DNA of 22,894 bases from a virus: IMG/VR virus record IMGVR_UViG_3300029892_000019, positions 1 to 22,894 of that record. One strand, written 5' to 3'. The position numbers and the translations under genes are program-made. This document shows positions 1 through 8,259 of this stretch, piece after piece. The notes under the pieces are model-generated. The model was not told the DNA's origin. It worked only from the letters and a program-made list of their open reading frames with translations, and ran no database searches. The number at the start of each line of letters is the position of its first letter. The first letter of the stretch is position 1.

Positions 1-638
1 CGGGTAATGCCTTGATTGGCTAGCTGGTTTTCCAGTTGGCCGCGACGGCGTTCAAGCTGCGGCGTCAGGCGGGAGAAAATCGCGTCCTGTACCGACTGGC
101 CCTGAATGGGCATTTGAGCCAGTTTGGATTCGTCGATGGTCGGGTTTTCAAGGAGCCGGTCAACATACCCCAGTCCCTTCTCTGCCGTGCCGAGAAGCCC
201 TTGATTAAGGCGAGTGTTTTGCTCTAAAATTTTTTGCTGGTCCGGCGAGAGCGTTATAGTTGCAGTCCATCCGCCATCAGGATTAGTTTCATTCCAAAAA
301 TCACTCTCCTTAGGCATCATCGGCATTGCATTTCCTGTGGCCGCCGAACCACCTGGAACTAATCGATCAATAACAATATCCTTTAATGAAAATTTAGATT
401 GGCTTGCCGCTTGTTGTGGGTCGTTCAATTTAGCGTAATAACTACGCATGGCAGCATCATATGCGTCCTGATTAAATGATCTCCCTGTATCCTGCGTATA
501 AGTCAAATTCCCATAAGGAGTGACCTGATTAACCCGATTTGCTGCTGTTTGCGCACGAACGGCATCCAGGTTTCCCTGTGCGGTCTGCCGGGCAGCGGCA
601 GCGTAGTCAGGCGGAGGGGGCGCTTTGGGCTTCGACAT
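1..638 (-). CDS. Phage tail-associated structural protein, partial (cut by left edge)
   Basis: An open frame starts at ATG 638 and runs to base 1 without a stop, giving 212 codons of a longer protein. The N-terminus begins MSKPKAPPPPDYAAAARQTA and continues with an Ala/Gln-rich stretch and NRVNQVTPYGNLTY. From memory of podophage structural modules, such proteins are encoded just after the tail hub genes and are probably virion or tail-tip components; the exact role is unknown. An AAGGTG Shine-Dalgarno lies just upstream. The start lies inside the 3' end of the GNAT-like gene (32-bp overlap). Codons for roughly residues 35-135 are visibly more AT-rich than either flank, which suggests mosaic exchange. 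I am confident it is coding and only moderately sure of the role. Confidence 0.8.
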   Translation of the reverse strand, partial: MSKPKAPPPPDYAAAARQTAQGNLDAVRAQTAANRVNQVTPYGNLTYTQDTGRSFNQDAYDAAMRSYYAKLNDPQQAASQSKFSLKDIVIDRLVPGGSAATGNAMPMMPKESDFWNETNPDGGWTATITLSPDQQKILEQNTRLNQGLLGTAEKGLGYVDRLLENPTIDESKLAQMPIQGQSVQDAIFSRLTPQLERRRGQLENQLANQGIT

Positions 639-1059
639 ACTTCACCTTTAAATTTAACCATCTACATTGATCGCGGAACAGGCGATAAACCAGCACGTCG
701 CCATCCGGGGCCGCGTCTTTGAGGGTCGCCTCCAGCTCAAAGCCCAAGTGTTCATCAAACCTTCGTGCGTCAAGATTGGACGCCGGGACAAGGCCGGTAA
801 TGCGTTTTACTTTCAACTGCTCGAACGGATACCAAAAACAGAAATGCAGGAATTCGCGTGTCAGCCATCGCCTGCCGGGTTGGGCGGCAACGTGCATGTT
901 AATCGAAGCGCCGTTGTAGTAATCGAACAGAACCCCGGCGATCAGTTCGCCGTCTTCCTCTAGACCGATGGCGGTATAGTCCGCAAACCCGCCCACGTCG
1001 AGCGCATCCCCCACAAACGCCGCAACACGCTCCGGCTGGTCGGTGACGATCCGCTTCAA
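607..1059 (-). CDS. GNAT-like acetyltransferase family phage protein
   Basis: This 150-residue protein has the order expected of a small GNAT fold: an N-terminal helix, a strand pair around TAIGLEEDGELIAGVLFDYY, a basic stretch GRRWLTREFLHFCF, and a late strand-helix VKRITGLVPASNLDARRFDEHLGFE. The last part resembles the N-A-RF-E-LGF motif of N-acetyltransferases. The acetyl-CoA loop (Q/R-x-x-G-x-G/A) is not convincing, so activity is uncertain. Podophages often carry such a gene beside tail genes, where it may act on a structural or host protein. Its start overlaps the stop of the hub gene by ATGA at 1056-1059, so translation is probably coupled. Confidence 0.7.
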   Translation of the reverse strand: MKRIVTDQPERVAAFVGDALDVGGFADYTAIGLEEDGELIAGVLFDYYNGASINMHVAAQPGRRWLTREFLHFCFWYPFEQLKVKRITGLVPASNLDARRFDEHLGFELEATLKDAAPDGDVLVYRLFRDQCRWLNLKVKYVEAQSAPSA

Positions 1060-2618
1060 CCAATCACCCCGCCGACCTCATACACGTACACGGTCGAGGC
1101 CCATCGGATGTTGACGCCATTGGACGCCGTGACAAGATGCAGCGCGGCGACGTTGCCGATTCCGCCGATGGTCTGCCAGTCTTTCTTGATCGAGTACGAT
1201 CCGCCCCATACCGACGCATCCCATGTCGCGGAATCCCAGGTCGCCGCAACGGTTGCCGTGAACGTCGGCGTTCCAACTGGAGCACTGGTGTCGTAATCCG
1301 TATTGATGCCGAGCAATACGCCGGGATTTCCATCGGTGGAAATGATCGGCTTCGCCATCTTGAAGTGCTTGATGTTGCCGCGATTGCCGAACGCGGAGAA
1401 CGCCGGCAGGACTTCGCCTTCAATGTTGGCGTTAAAGTCGCTGTTACCGTTCCACGCCTTGCAGACCTTGCCCGCCGTGCCGAAGTAGATTTCGTCGTCG
1501 AACAGCTCCCAGCACGTCGCATCCCAGCCCTCGAACCAGCACCACGCGCCGGTGATGGTGTTCATCACGTACTGCTGGCTTGCCGTCGAACTGGTCGGCA
1601 CGTTGAGGATCAGCATGTTTTCGACCGGATACGGCAGAATCTGCCAGCCGAAATTACTGCCGTAAAGGCTCGTCGCTTCGCTCACGGCCTGCTGAATCTT
1701 GTCAGTCAGTGCCGACTTGGTGTTGACGCGGCTGCTCATCAGGGCGCTGGAAAACGGCAGCAAGCCATCCTGCGACACGATCAGCAAATCCCCGCCGAAC
1801 TTGACCAGACAGCGCCGCCCGATAGGGTTGCCGATGTGCCACACGCCAACAAGCGCCCAGGTATTCGCGCTGCTGGGGTCGGTGCCTTTGTAAACCGCCA
1901 CCTCGCCTTCGGACGTGACAAAGACGGCGTGATCGTCCAGCCCTTCGCCAGCATCGAGCGACCATGTACCCATCGCCATCAGATAGCCGCCGCGCTTGAA
2001 GATGGGCCGGAAATCGAATGATGCCGCTGCCCCGGCGATGGAGTCAGTCGGCAGATACCACGCAAGCAGGGTGTCCTTCTGCACCCCCCACACCCGGCGC
2101 TTATGGATGTTGAGGTGAATCCAGGTCGCGGTATCCACCCCCGTCACCGTATAGGTCGCGCCGCCGTCCACGTCCCACGCCGAGCCGGTGTAGTAGCGCA
2201 TCTTGTCCGCGCCGTTCACCGCCAGCAGGAACGCCCCGCCCGTAGTGGAAAAGTTCACATGCTGGAAGCGGGCATTGGTCAGCGCCGTTACAGCAGAAGC
2301 CGGGGGCGTGCCGTCGGTGTCGCTGTTGGTCACGTCCACGATTTCGGCAGTCGCGCCCACGTCCACCACGGCGAACAGCTTGGACGCTGTGGCCGACTGA
2401 TAGCCCATCAGTGTTTCAACCGTGTCGCCCGTGAAGCCCGTCACCCAATCAATCACGCCCTGACGGAGCATCACGTCCGATGCGGTCGGGAAGTAGTTTT
2501 TGCAGATAACCGCGTCCGTCTCGGCCATGTCAGCGATGTTGTCGCGCTTGTTCCAGCCACCCGTAGGCGCGGGAATGCTTGCCGTCCTGGCGACGGGGCG
2601 GCGTTGCTTGACCAGCAT
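1056..2618 (-). CDS. Tail hub/stabilisation-like structural protein
   Basis: This 520-residue protein follows the adaptor gene and overlaps its stop by one base. The N-terminus has the pattern PAPTGGWNKRDNIADM followed by a conserved-looking NYFP...MLRQG, seen in podophage proteins that cap the tail below the adaptor (P22 gp10-like phage stabilisation proteins and relatives). The rest is rich in beta strands with repeated Trp, Gly and Thr, consistent with a beta-propeller or beta-sandwich virion protein. The assignment rests on position and N-terminal pattern. A tail tube or nozzle protein of another family is possible. Confidence 0.65.
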   Translation of the reverse strand: MLVKQRRPVARTASIPAPTGGWNKRDNIADMAETDAVICKNYFPTASDVMLRQGVIDWVTGFTGDTVETLMGYQSATASKLFAVVDVGATAEIVDVTNSDTDGTPPASAVTALTNARFQHVNFSTTGGAFLLAVNGADKMRYYTGSAWDVDGGATYTVTGVDTATWIHLNIHKRRVWGVQKDTLLAWYLPTDSIAGAAASFDFRPIFKRGGYLMAMGTWSLDAGEGLDDHAVFVTSEGEVAVYKGTDPSSANTWALVGVWHIGNPIGRRCLVKFGGDLLIVSQDGLLPFSSALMSSRVNTKSALTDKIQQAVSEATSLYGSNFGWQILPYPVENMLILNVPTSSTASQQYVMNTITGAWCWFEGWDATCWELFDDEIYFGTAGKVCKAWNGNSDFNANIEGEVLPAFSAFGNRGNIKHFKMAKPIISTDGNPGVLLGINTDYDTSAPVGTPTFTATVAATWDSATWDASVWGGSYSIKKDWQTIGGIGNVAALHLVTASNGVNIRWASTVYVYEVGGVIG

Positions 2619-3325
2619 CAGACGTTCCAGCTACCGGACGGCACCGCAACCGCCGGGAGAATGTCGTAGCGGTTGTCGGCGAGGTTGATCCAGTCTTTCG
2701 AGCCGTCTCGGGCGATGGCGTCGATCACCCGGCGTTCGTACTTCTCAAGGTCGGCGGTGTAGTCAAAACCCTTCGCGGCTTTCCAGCGCCAGATAAGGCC
2801 AAGCGTCAGGATGCGCTCGTCCAGCAGGCCCACGTCCGCATCGTCGGCAAAGGCTGCGCGCTCGGTTGCGCCGGTCGAGTCGGTGCACCAATAGCGGCTG
2901 ATGTACTCGAAATAGCACGTCTGCCCCGCAGTCGGCGCGGGGATGAACATGAGGTCATCGCCACGGATGCGGAACTGATTGAACGGGCCTTGAAACGCCA
3001 TCGCCTTGCGCTGCTGCCAGCGTTGGCGGGTCAGCGGGCCATATACGGGCCGGCGCAGGTCGCGGTTCCAAATCGTGTCATTGATGATGTAATCGAGGCC
3101 GGGCGCAATGCGCGTAATAGCCCCCTGCACCTCCGCTGCAACCGTGGTGAAGCTCGTTTCCTTGGTGATCGCCTGCCATACGTGCCGCGTTGCCAGCGCC
3201 TCGCCTTCCTCGTTCAACAGCGCGACCATTTGGATGATTTGCGCATCCGTATTGCCGATGGCCGCGTTAGGCGAGGTCAGGCCGACCCGTTGGCAGGCGG
3301 TTTGAACGATGGTCAGGCAGGTCAT
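2618..3325 (-). CDS. Head-tail adaptor (tail tubular protein A-like)
   Basis: This 235-residue protein begins MTCLTIVQTACQRVGL, a helical start typical of head-tail adaptor proteins of short-tailed phages. Mid-protein it carries FRIRGDDLMFIPAPTAGQT followed by a Tyr-rich strand (YFEYISRYW), a combination common in tail tubular protein A/adaptor families that bind below the portal ring. The C-terminal half is helical. The ATG at 3325 directly abuts the TAA of the upstream gene (3326-3328). Its place between capsid-associated genes and the hub protein supports the role. Confidence 0.75.
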   Translation of the reverse strand: MTCLTIVQTACQRVGLTSPNAAIGNTDAQIIQMVALLNEEGEALATRHVWQAITKETSFTTVAAEVQGAITRIAPGLDYIINDTIWNRDLRRPVYGPLTRQRWQQRKAMAFQGPFNQFRIRGDDLMFIPAPTAGQTCYFEYISRYWCTDSTGATERAAFADDADVGLLDERILTLGLIWRWKAAKGFDYTADLEKYERRVIDAIARDGSKDWINLADNRYDILPAVAVPSGSWNV

Positions 3326-3958
3326 TTAGGCGGCTTCCTGAAGTTTCGGCTTGCGGCCACGGCGCGGGGCGTCCTCGCCCGCTTCAATGGCGTTCATGCG
3401 CTTTTCCAGCGCGGCAATCACGTCATCACGCTTTTGCAGTTCACGCTTGAGGTGCGCGACTTCCTCGGCCACCTTGCCGCCATCCTGCGCGGCTTCCAGA
3501 TAGGCGCGGCACTTGTCGCGGAACATGCGTGCACCCATGCCTGCGGCTTTCAGGGTGTCCTCGGTCATCGAGGCGGCGGCTTCCACGCTGTAGATGTGAA
3601 GCTGGGCGTAGTTCTCGGCTTCGGCAGGCGTCACAAATGGCACATTGCGCAGCGCGGTTTCGCCTTCCGGCACATTGCCATCAATGCCGTTCTTCCAGTT
3701 CTCGTAAGCGCGGTGGAAGCCGTCAACCCATTCAGCCGGGTAGGCGGTGCGGCGACCTTGGTACAAATCCTCTTTGATCTGCGCCAGCCACTTTTCGGCA
3801 TTCTTGACCGTCCAGTCCTTGCCGGGCGGCTGTGAGATGTTGACGATGTTCACGTCGCGGAAGATGGCGCGGCCTGCCTCAAGGCTGGCGGCCTGATCCT
3901 GAATCGACTGGCGCTCGAATCGAACGATGGGGGGGCGTGCTTCATGAATGCCGATCAT
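3326..3958 (-). CDS. Uncharacterised phage structural-module protein with coiled coil
   Basis: This 210-residue protein is of unknown function. Residues about 60-110 are rich in Trp, Tyr and acidic residues. Residues about 160-195 form a charged heptad-like coiled coil (EEVAHLKRELQKRDDVIAALEK). The tail ends in a basic RRGRKPKL stretch resembling an AT-hook, so weak DNA contact is possible. A clear AGGAGC Shine-Dalgarno precedes ATG 3958. It lies between the decoration-type gene and the adaptor, which suggests a virion or head-completion role, but nothing in the sequence proves that. A strong leftward terminator (4018-4041) lies upstream, so it needs read-through or its own promoter. Confidence 0.6.
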   Translation of the reverse strand: MIGIHEARPPIVRFERQSIQDQAASLEAGRAIFRDVNIVNISQPPGKDWTVKNAEKWLAQIKEDLYQGRRTAYPAEWVDGFHRAYENWKNGIDGNVPEGETALRNVPFVTPAEAENYAQLHIYSVEAAASMTEDTLKAAGMGARMFRDKCRAYLEAAQDGGKVAEEVAHLKRELQKRDDVIAALEKRMNAIEAGEDAPRRGRKPKLQEAA

Positions 3959-4017
3959 TTTTGCTTGCTCCTGTAAAGGGATTGGGGTCTTTGTTGGCGA
4001 CTCTGTTGGGAGCGGCC

Positions 4018-4041
4018 AAAAAAAACCCCGCCGAAGCGGGG
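4018..4041 (-). terminator. Rho-independent terminator after the decoration-type gene
   Basis: Read leftward, CCCCGC-TTCG-GCGGGG forms a six-pair stem with an ultrastable TTCG tetraloop (4026-4041), followed by eight T residues (4025-4018). This is a textbook intrinsic terminator. The same 16-base hairpin recurs at 4588-4603. Confidence 0.9.
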
Positions 4042-4063
4042 AACAGTCCTACAGGCAGGATGT

Positions 4064-4558
4064 TTAGAGGGTGCGGCCAACCTTCGGCCAGTTGATGAAG
4101 GCGGCAGCCATGGTGGCACTGCCCGCAGCGGCGTCCAGCACGATGCCGTCGATGACTTCCGCGCCTGCGGTGGCGTCGTCGTCCAGCTTGCCAGCGGTGG
4201 CGGTGGTGTTGAGGATGGTATAAGCGTCCGCAGCAGCAGCGGTTTGGATGTTGCCCGCGCCGAAGATTTGCAGCCAGCCATAACCGGATGCGGCAATCGC
4301 AGCACGCGCAACACCCACCAGCTTGCCCGCGCCCGTACCCGGTGCGGAAGTGGTGGTGGTTGCCATGACTGCCTCGAACGAGGAGCCGTCAACAAGGCAG
4401 ACGTAGCCGTCGCCCGTGATGGCGGAACCGGAGTCCTTGACGTAGATATAGCCCTTGGGGCCGGCGCTCGTCATGTTCCAGCCGATGGTGCCGAGGGTGA
4501 ACTCCGGGCCTTCGCCGCTGGTACGGACGTTGGTGGGATTGATACCGGAAACGTACAT
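4064..4558 (-). CDS. Putative capsid decoration/head protein
   Basis: The start is set at ATG 4558, with GAAAGGACA as Shine-Dalgarno, giving 164 residues beginning MYVSGINPTNVRTSGEG. The protein is rich in Ala, Gly and Thr, acidic and low in Lys. It has a beta-rich first half (FTLGTIGWNM, YIYVKDSGSAITGDGYVCLV) and an Ala/Thr-rich second half, like small decoration or head-stabilising proteins. Its position immediately downstream of the major capsid gene is the usual one for a decoration protein. It is flanked on both sides by the same GC-rich hairpin, so it may be transcribed at its own level. The role is inferred from composition and synteny. Confidence 0.65.
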   Translation of the reverse strand: MYVSGINPTNVRTSGEGPEFTLGTIGWNMTSAGPKGYIYVKDSGSAITGDGYVCLVDGSSFEAVMATTTTSAPGTGAGKLVGVARAAIAASGYGWLQIFGAGNIQTAAAADAYTILNTTATAGKLDDDATAGAEVIDGIVLDAAAGSATMAAAFINWPKVGRTL

Positions 4559-4583
4559 TTTGTGTCCTTTCGTGAAAGTCAAA

Positions 4584-4603
4584 GAACCCCCGCCGAAGCG
4601 GGG
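4584..4603 (-). terminator. Terminator-like hairpin between capsid and decoration genes
   Basis: This has the same CCCCGC-TTCG-GCGGGG hairpin as 4026-4041, but the T tract is short and interrupted (TTCTTT). It is likely a leaky terminator or an mRNA 3'-end stabiliser that sets the capsid to decoration expression ratio. Confidence 0.6.
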
Positions 4604-4609
4604 AATTCA

Positions 4610-5605
4610 TCAGGCGTGCATGACCCCTTGCCGCGCCCTATTGCTACAGGTGAGGTTGGCCTGGGTCAGAATAGGCACGACAATGCCGTCCTGATTGACC
4701 GACTTCAGCTCTGGCATGATTTCCATCCAGGCGTCCTTGTGGGCGACCAGCTCCAGATAGTCGGTGTTGATGAAGTAAGCGTGCGAGGCAGGCATGCCCG
4801 AATCGCTGGAGTCATAGACCACATCGGCAGTCTTGTACTTCAGCGAGACGATGCCGGCCTGAGCCGAATCCGCCGAGGCGTAACGCTTGATGCTGGTCTG
4901 CGAGTTTTCAAAGTACGAGAAGTACACCGAATCCATCACGATCAGGTCGGGCGTGTCCATGCCACGGGTACAGGCCAGCCACAGCGGCAGCATCATCGAG
5001 TTTTCGATGGTGGTCGCCGAAGGGGTGACGCCGCCGACCGACGCATCGAACACCTGGTTGCGCCAGAAGGCGAAGGTCGAGGCGTTGATGCCGCCGACCG
5101 TGCCGACGCCGTACTGCACCGAACCGGAGCCGTCAGCGATGATGTGTTGCAGACCGCCCATCTGGTTAGTGGCGGTGCCGGCGGAATAGAGGTCTTCCGA
5201 CAGGCCGTTCGCCATCGTGCGCTGGGCGTTCTTGATCTTCGCCTTGACGAAGTTGATGATGCGGTTTTCGCCCGAGTTGGTGCGGATTTCCAGACCCGAC
5301 GCGGCGACGTTGACCGCGACTTGACGCCACGGGTATTCGGCTGCACTCAGCACGTCCGAAGCCTGGATGTTCAGCACATCAAAGCCGGAATAGCGTTGGT
5401 ACGTACTATTTTCCGCGAAGTCGATGGGGGTGACAATCGACAGGCCGCCGTCTTCCATGCGGATGCGGCCTTTGGCCGACAGCTTGCGGAACATCGCGTT
5501 GTGGTTGGAAACCGCATCGGCCACTTCGGCCTTGTGGTTGCGGTAGGTGGTCGTCACCAGTTCGGTGAACGTGGTAAACAGCGAGGATTGACCGGGAGAG
5601 GCCAT
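4610..5605 (-). CDS. Major capsid protein
   Basis: This 331-residue protein carries family-typical landmarks of podophage HK97-fold capsid proteins: an N-terminal helix (SLFTTFTELVTTTYRNHK), then NAMFRKLSAKGRIRMEDGG, then STYQRYSGFDVLNIQ, and a long central helix with ENRIINFVKAKIKNAQRTM. It is placed between the scaffold-like gene and a decoration-type gene, the usual order. A strong AAAGGAGC Shine-Dalgarno lies before ATG 5605. The length is normal for the family. It would form the icosahedral shell. No protease gene is seen nearby, so the shell is probably assembled from uncleaved protein on the scaffold. Confidence 0.88.
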   Translation of the reverse strand: MASPGQSSLFTTFTELVTTTYRNHKAEVADAVSNHNAMFRKLSAKGRIRMEDGGLSIVTPIDFAENSTYQRYSGFDVLNIQASDVLSAAEYPWRQVAVNVAASGLEIRTNSGENRIINFVKAKIKNAQRTMANGLSEDLYSAGTATNQMGGLQHIIADGSGSVQYGVGTVGGINASTFAFWRNQVFDASVGGVTPSATTIENSMMLPLWLACTRGMDTPDLIVMDSVYFSYFENSQTSIKRYASADSAQAGIVSLKYKTADVVYDSSDSGMPASHAYFINTDYLELVAHKDAWMEIMPELKSVNQDGIVVPILTQANLTCSNRARQGVMHA

Positions 5606-5623
5606 AATAGTGCTCCTTTAAAA

Positions 5624-6637
5624 TTAGAAAAGCCCCAGCCTTTGGGCCGTGGCTCTGATCGTGTCGTCCATCGTGCCAGTCGGTGCGCCTGCCGGTACGC
5701 TGCCCCTGCGGGGTACGTTGACGGCGTTTGCCCTCTTGGCTTCCTGTGCCTTACGTTCCGCTTCAACCTTGGCGGCGACCTCGGCCTGCTGTTTGGCAAG
5801 CATGGCGGCGCGGGTTTGCGGATTGGCCCAAACGGCCTGTTCGTAGGCGTCCGATAGGTCTTTGGCACGACCAGCCTGTAAAAGCGCGGCCATATCCTCA
5901 CGGACTTGCTCGAAGTGCTCGCGGCCCTCGGCGAACTTGGCAATCTCGCTGTTAAGCGTGTCCTGCTCGCGCTCCTGCTGCGTGCGTTGAAAATCGTTGA
6001 TAAACCCCTTCAGTTGATTCAACTCAGCCTGAAGGGCATAAACCTGCGGATCGGGTGCGGGGGTCGCCTGCACCTGTCCAATGTCGATGCCGTACTGATA
6101 CGCCAGCGAGGCCAGCGCGTGCGCCTTCTGCTCGGGCGAGCCGTAGCGCAAGGTGTTGTCGGCTTCAAGCAGCTTGCTAACGGCGACTTCGTGCGACACG
6201 CCCAATTGCTGCAGCGTGTGTTCGTAGGGCTGGAACGCCTGCGCGATCTTCTGCGCGAACTGTGCGGCCTCTCGGTACTGCTCAAGCCCCCTGTGCATTT
6301 CTTCCGACCGGCGCAGCAATGCCTGCTGGAGTACGGGGCTGGCCTTGGCCCACTCTGCCGCTTCTTCCTTGCGCAGCCCCAACCGCTGCACCTCGGGCGA
6401 CAAGACGGGTTCCTCGACCGGCTCAACAATCGGCTCGGTCGGTGTCTGTTCTTCCTGCTGCCTGGCCGCAAACCGGCCTTTTTCATCCCGTACCCGTTCG
6501 GCTCGTTCTTCCGCCGTTTCTTCCGGCTCGTCGATTTCGGGTTCGTCTCGGGCGTTGATTTCCGCCAGGGTGGCGCGGATGGTGTCGTCCATGCTGGGCG
6601 CTTCGTCGTGGGTAGCCACGATTTGCTCGTCAGACAT
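5624..6637 (-). CDS. Scaffolding-like protein
   Basis: The start chosen is ATG 6637 (MSDEQIVATHDEAPSMDD), with TTTAGGAGC upstream, giving 337 residues; an in-frame start at 6661 has no comparable ribosome site. The protein is very acidic near the N-terminus (residues about 20-65, many Glu and Asp). It is helical and Gln/Ala-rich in the middle and coiled-coil-like at 210-305 with KVEAERKAQEAKR. The C-terminus is short and basic to hydrophobic. This profile and the position directly upstream of the capsid gene match phage scaffolds, which fill the procapsid and leave before DNA packaging. Primary sequence is not diagnostic of a family. Confidence 0.72.
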   Translation of the reverse strand: MSDEQIVATHDEAPSMDDTIRATLAEINARDEPEIDEPEETAEERAERVRDEKGRFAARQQEEQTPTEPIVEPVEEPVLSPEVQRLGLRKEEAAEWAKASPVLQQALLRRSEEMHRGLEQYREAAQFAQKIAQAFQPYEHTLQQLGVSHEVAVSKLLEADNTLRYGSPEQKAHALASLAYQYGIDIGQVQATPAPDPQVYALQAELNQLKGFINDFQRTQQEREQDTLNSEIAKFAEGREHFEQVREDMAALLQAGRAKDLSDAYEQAVWANPQTRAAMLAKQQAEVAAKVEAERKAQEAKRANAVNVPRRGSVPAGAPTGTMDDTIRATAQRLGLF

Positions 6638-6729
6638 TGGTAGTGCTCCTAAAGTCGTCATGGGCGACCAACTCCCATGCCAGCGCCTCGCGGCGTTTGG
6701 TTAGCTAGTGATACTGGTCAGGTATGCGT

Positions 6730-6754
6730 AAAAAAGCCGCCCTGTTCGGCGGCT
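6730..6754 (-). terminator. Rho-independent terminator after the deacetylase gene
   Basis: Read leftward, AGCCGCC-GAACAG-GGCGGCT forms a seven-pair stem followed by a T run (6735-6730). It lies downstream of the deacetylase stop and upstream of the scaffold gene, so it insulates the deacetylase gene from the capsid genes. Confidence 0.85.
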
Positions 6755-6838
6755 GGGTGGTTATTGGTGGGTATTTACGAAAAGACTGCGGTAGGTGGTC
6801 TGTTGGGTGATGTATTTGGAGAGATGGTTTTCACAACA

Positions 6839-8257
6839 CTACAAAAGGAATCGCCCCGTACCTTTGGCGATGGAATATAAATCGTTTATGTTCCCGACAA
6901 CCCTAGCAGAACCTACAATTTCTTTTTGTTTTACATAAGCAACAATTTCCTCAAAATCATCCCTATAGAACTCGTTACCGTCCGCTGGGTTTCCGCCATT
7001 CAGACCAGACGGATTTAATGTATCAAGAATTTTGTGGAAAAATAGATTAATGTTTTCGTTTAAAAGAATAGCCTGATCGATCGCTGCTTTAACATTGGTA
7101 ATGGTTCCACTCACTCCTCCGATCTGCTGTGCCTTGATCCTTGTCGGATTGACAAAACCAGGATCTGCGATCTGCCCGTACATCTGAAAACCCCTGTATG
7201 GAGTTTGCGCTCCCAGTCGACCTGTCAGCATTCCAATTGCCGTAAGAACATTTGCGGGGTCAGAGCCGTCTACACCAGCCGTACTCACACCATAAGGGTA
7301 TGCGAAGTGATACGGGGCATTAGCCCCTATCGCAATGAGGTCAGAGACTCCTGAATTAAAATCAGATTCCATTTGCGTACTAGTCAGGGTACTGTAATTT
7401 AAATGCCCCCTGCCGTGATTGGCAATCGCCCACCCATAATTGTTTTGTAGTTCAAGCAGTTCAGTAGAGGTGCAATAGGTAGGGGTATTTCCAATCTTTC
7501 CTGTAAAGATGTAAGCCGTTGCGCTATACCCATATTTTGCAAGAATTGGTGCAGCGACTCTCCTTTGTGATGAGTATCCATCGTCACACGAAAATGTGAT
7601 AAGCGGAATTGATTTAATGTTCGCAACAAGTCCTCCCAAGCCTATTTCTGGGTATGTTGCAGAAACACCTATTGTGACACGATACATTCTTACGCCCGAT
7701 GCCCAAGAAAAACTTCCATTAAGTGTAAAGTTAGATTGTGCCCACTGAATCAGGAGCCATCCTCTAGGAACTGCAACACGTCCAGTAATAGAGGCAACCG
7801 CATAATTCGTCCAGCCGGTGTCGTTTGAGAGATATAACTGGACGCCGACACCCTGATCTCCAGCCCATTTAAGAAACAATCCAATTGCGCCACTCCCAAC
7901 TTGAACGGCGGAAGAAAATGTCCTCGTTACACTGCTATATGTGCCCGAAGGCGCTGTCATCTTAAGCCCTGACGTTCCTAAGTATTGGTATTCACTTTGC
8001 TGCGCAGTCATAGCGCCAGTTCCGTCTGTGGAAAACGTGTATGTTTCGCCAACGCCGTCGAATTTTTCCAGAACGATTGGAACTGACATTGCAGCTTGAT
8101 CTGGGATTTTTATTCTGTTTGTATCTCTGATTATTCCATCCGCCCCCATCAGCACCGTGTTGCCGAAGGCGTCGGTGGAAAGCTTGGCCGGCAGTTGACC
8201 TTCGTTCAACACCACATTAATGGTGCTCTGCCCAAATTGCATGCTGGTTGTTGCCAT
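6839..8257 (-). CDS. Polysaccharide deacetylase (NodB-like) tailspike candidate
   Basis: This 472-residue protein has three parts. Residues 1-60 look like a virion-anchoring head (LPAKLSTDAFGNTVLMGADG). Residues 65-205 are beta-rich, with many Ser, Thr and Trp, like a carbohydrate-binding or spike-stalk domain. Residues 217-460 carry NodB motifs: TFSCDDGY (D225, D226), NHGRGH (H281, H285), FAYPYG (318-323) and a late FFHK (H408). These are the metal and catalytic residues of carbohydrate esterase family 4, which removes acetyl groups from surface polysaccharides. The gene is clearly more AT-rich than its neighbours and is closed by its own terminator, so it looks acquired. I infer a receptor-binding spike that deacetylates capsule or O-antigen. 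The location between portal and scaffold genes is unusual for a spike. Confidence 0.82.
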   Translation of the reverse strand: MATTSMQFGQSTINVVLNEGQLPAKLSTDAFGNTVLMGADGIIRDTNRIKIPDQAAMSVPIVLEKFDGVGETYTFSTDGTGAMTAQQSEYQYLGTSGLKMTAPSGTYSSVTRTFSSAVQVGSGAIGLFLKWAGDQGVGVQLYLSNDTGWTNYAVASITGRVAVPRGWLLIQWAQSNFTLNGSFSWASGVRMYRVTIGVSATYPEIGLGGLVANIKSIPLITFSCDDGYSSQRRVAAPILAKYGYSATAYIFTGKIGNTPTYCTSTELLELQNNYGWAIANHGRGHLNYSTLTSTQMESDFNSGVSDLIAIGANAPYHFAYPYGVSTAGVDGSDPANVLTAIGMLTGRLGAQTPYRGFQMYGQIADPGFVNPTRIKAQQIGGVSGTITNVKAAIDQAILLNENINLFFHKILDTLNPSGLNGGNPADGNEFYRDDFEEIVAYVKQKEIVGSARVVGNINDLYSIAKGTGRFLL

Positions 8258-8259
8258 AA

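Noticed and set aside
1137-2021. 294-codon rightward open frame
   Set aside because: It is antisense to the hub gene and has no recognisable domain.
4244-5857. Long 537-codon rightward open frame
   Set aside because: It is antisense to the capsid and decoration genes, which have clear families and ribosome sites. Its composition (many Arg, His, Gly, Val) is what a GC-rich opposite strand gives.
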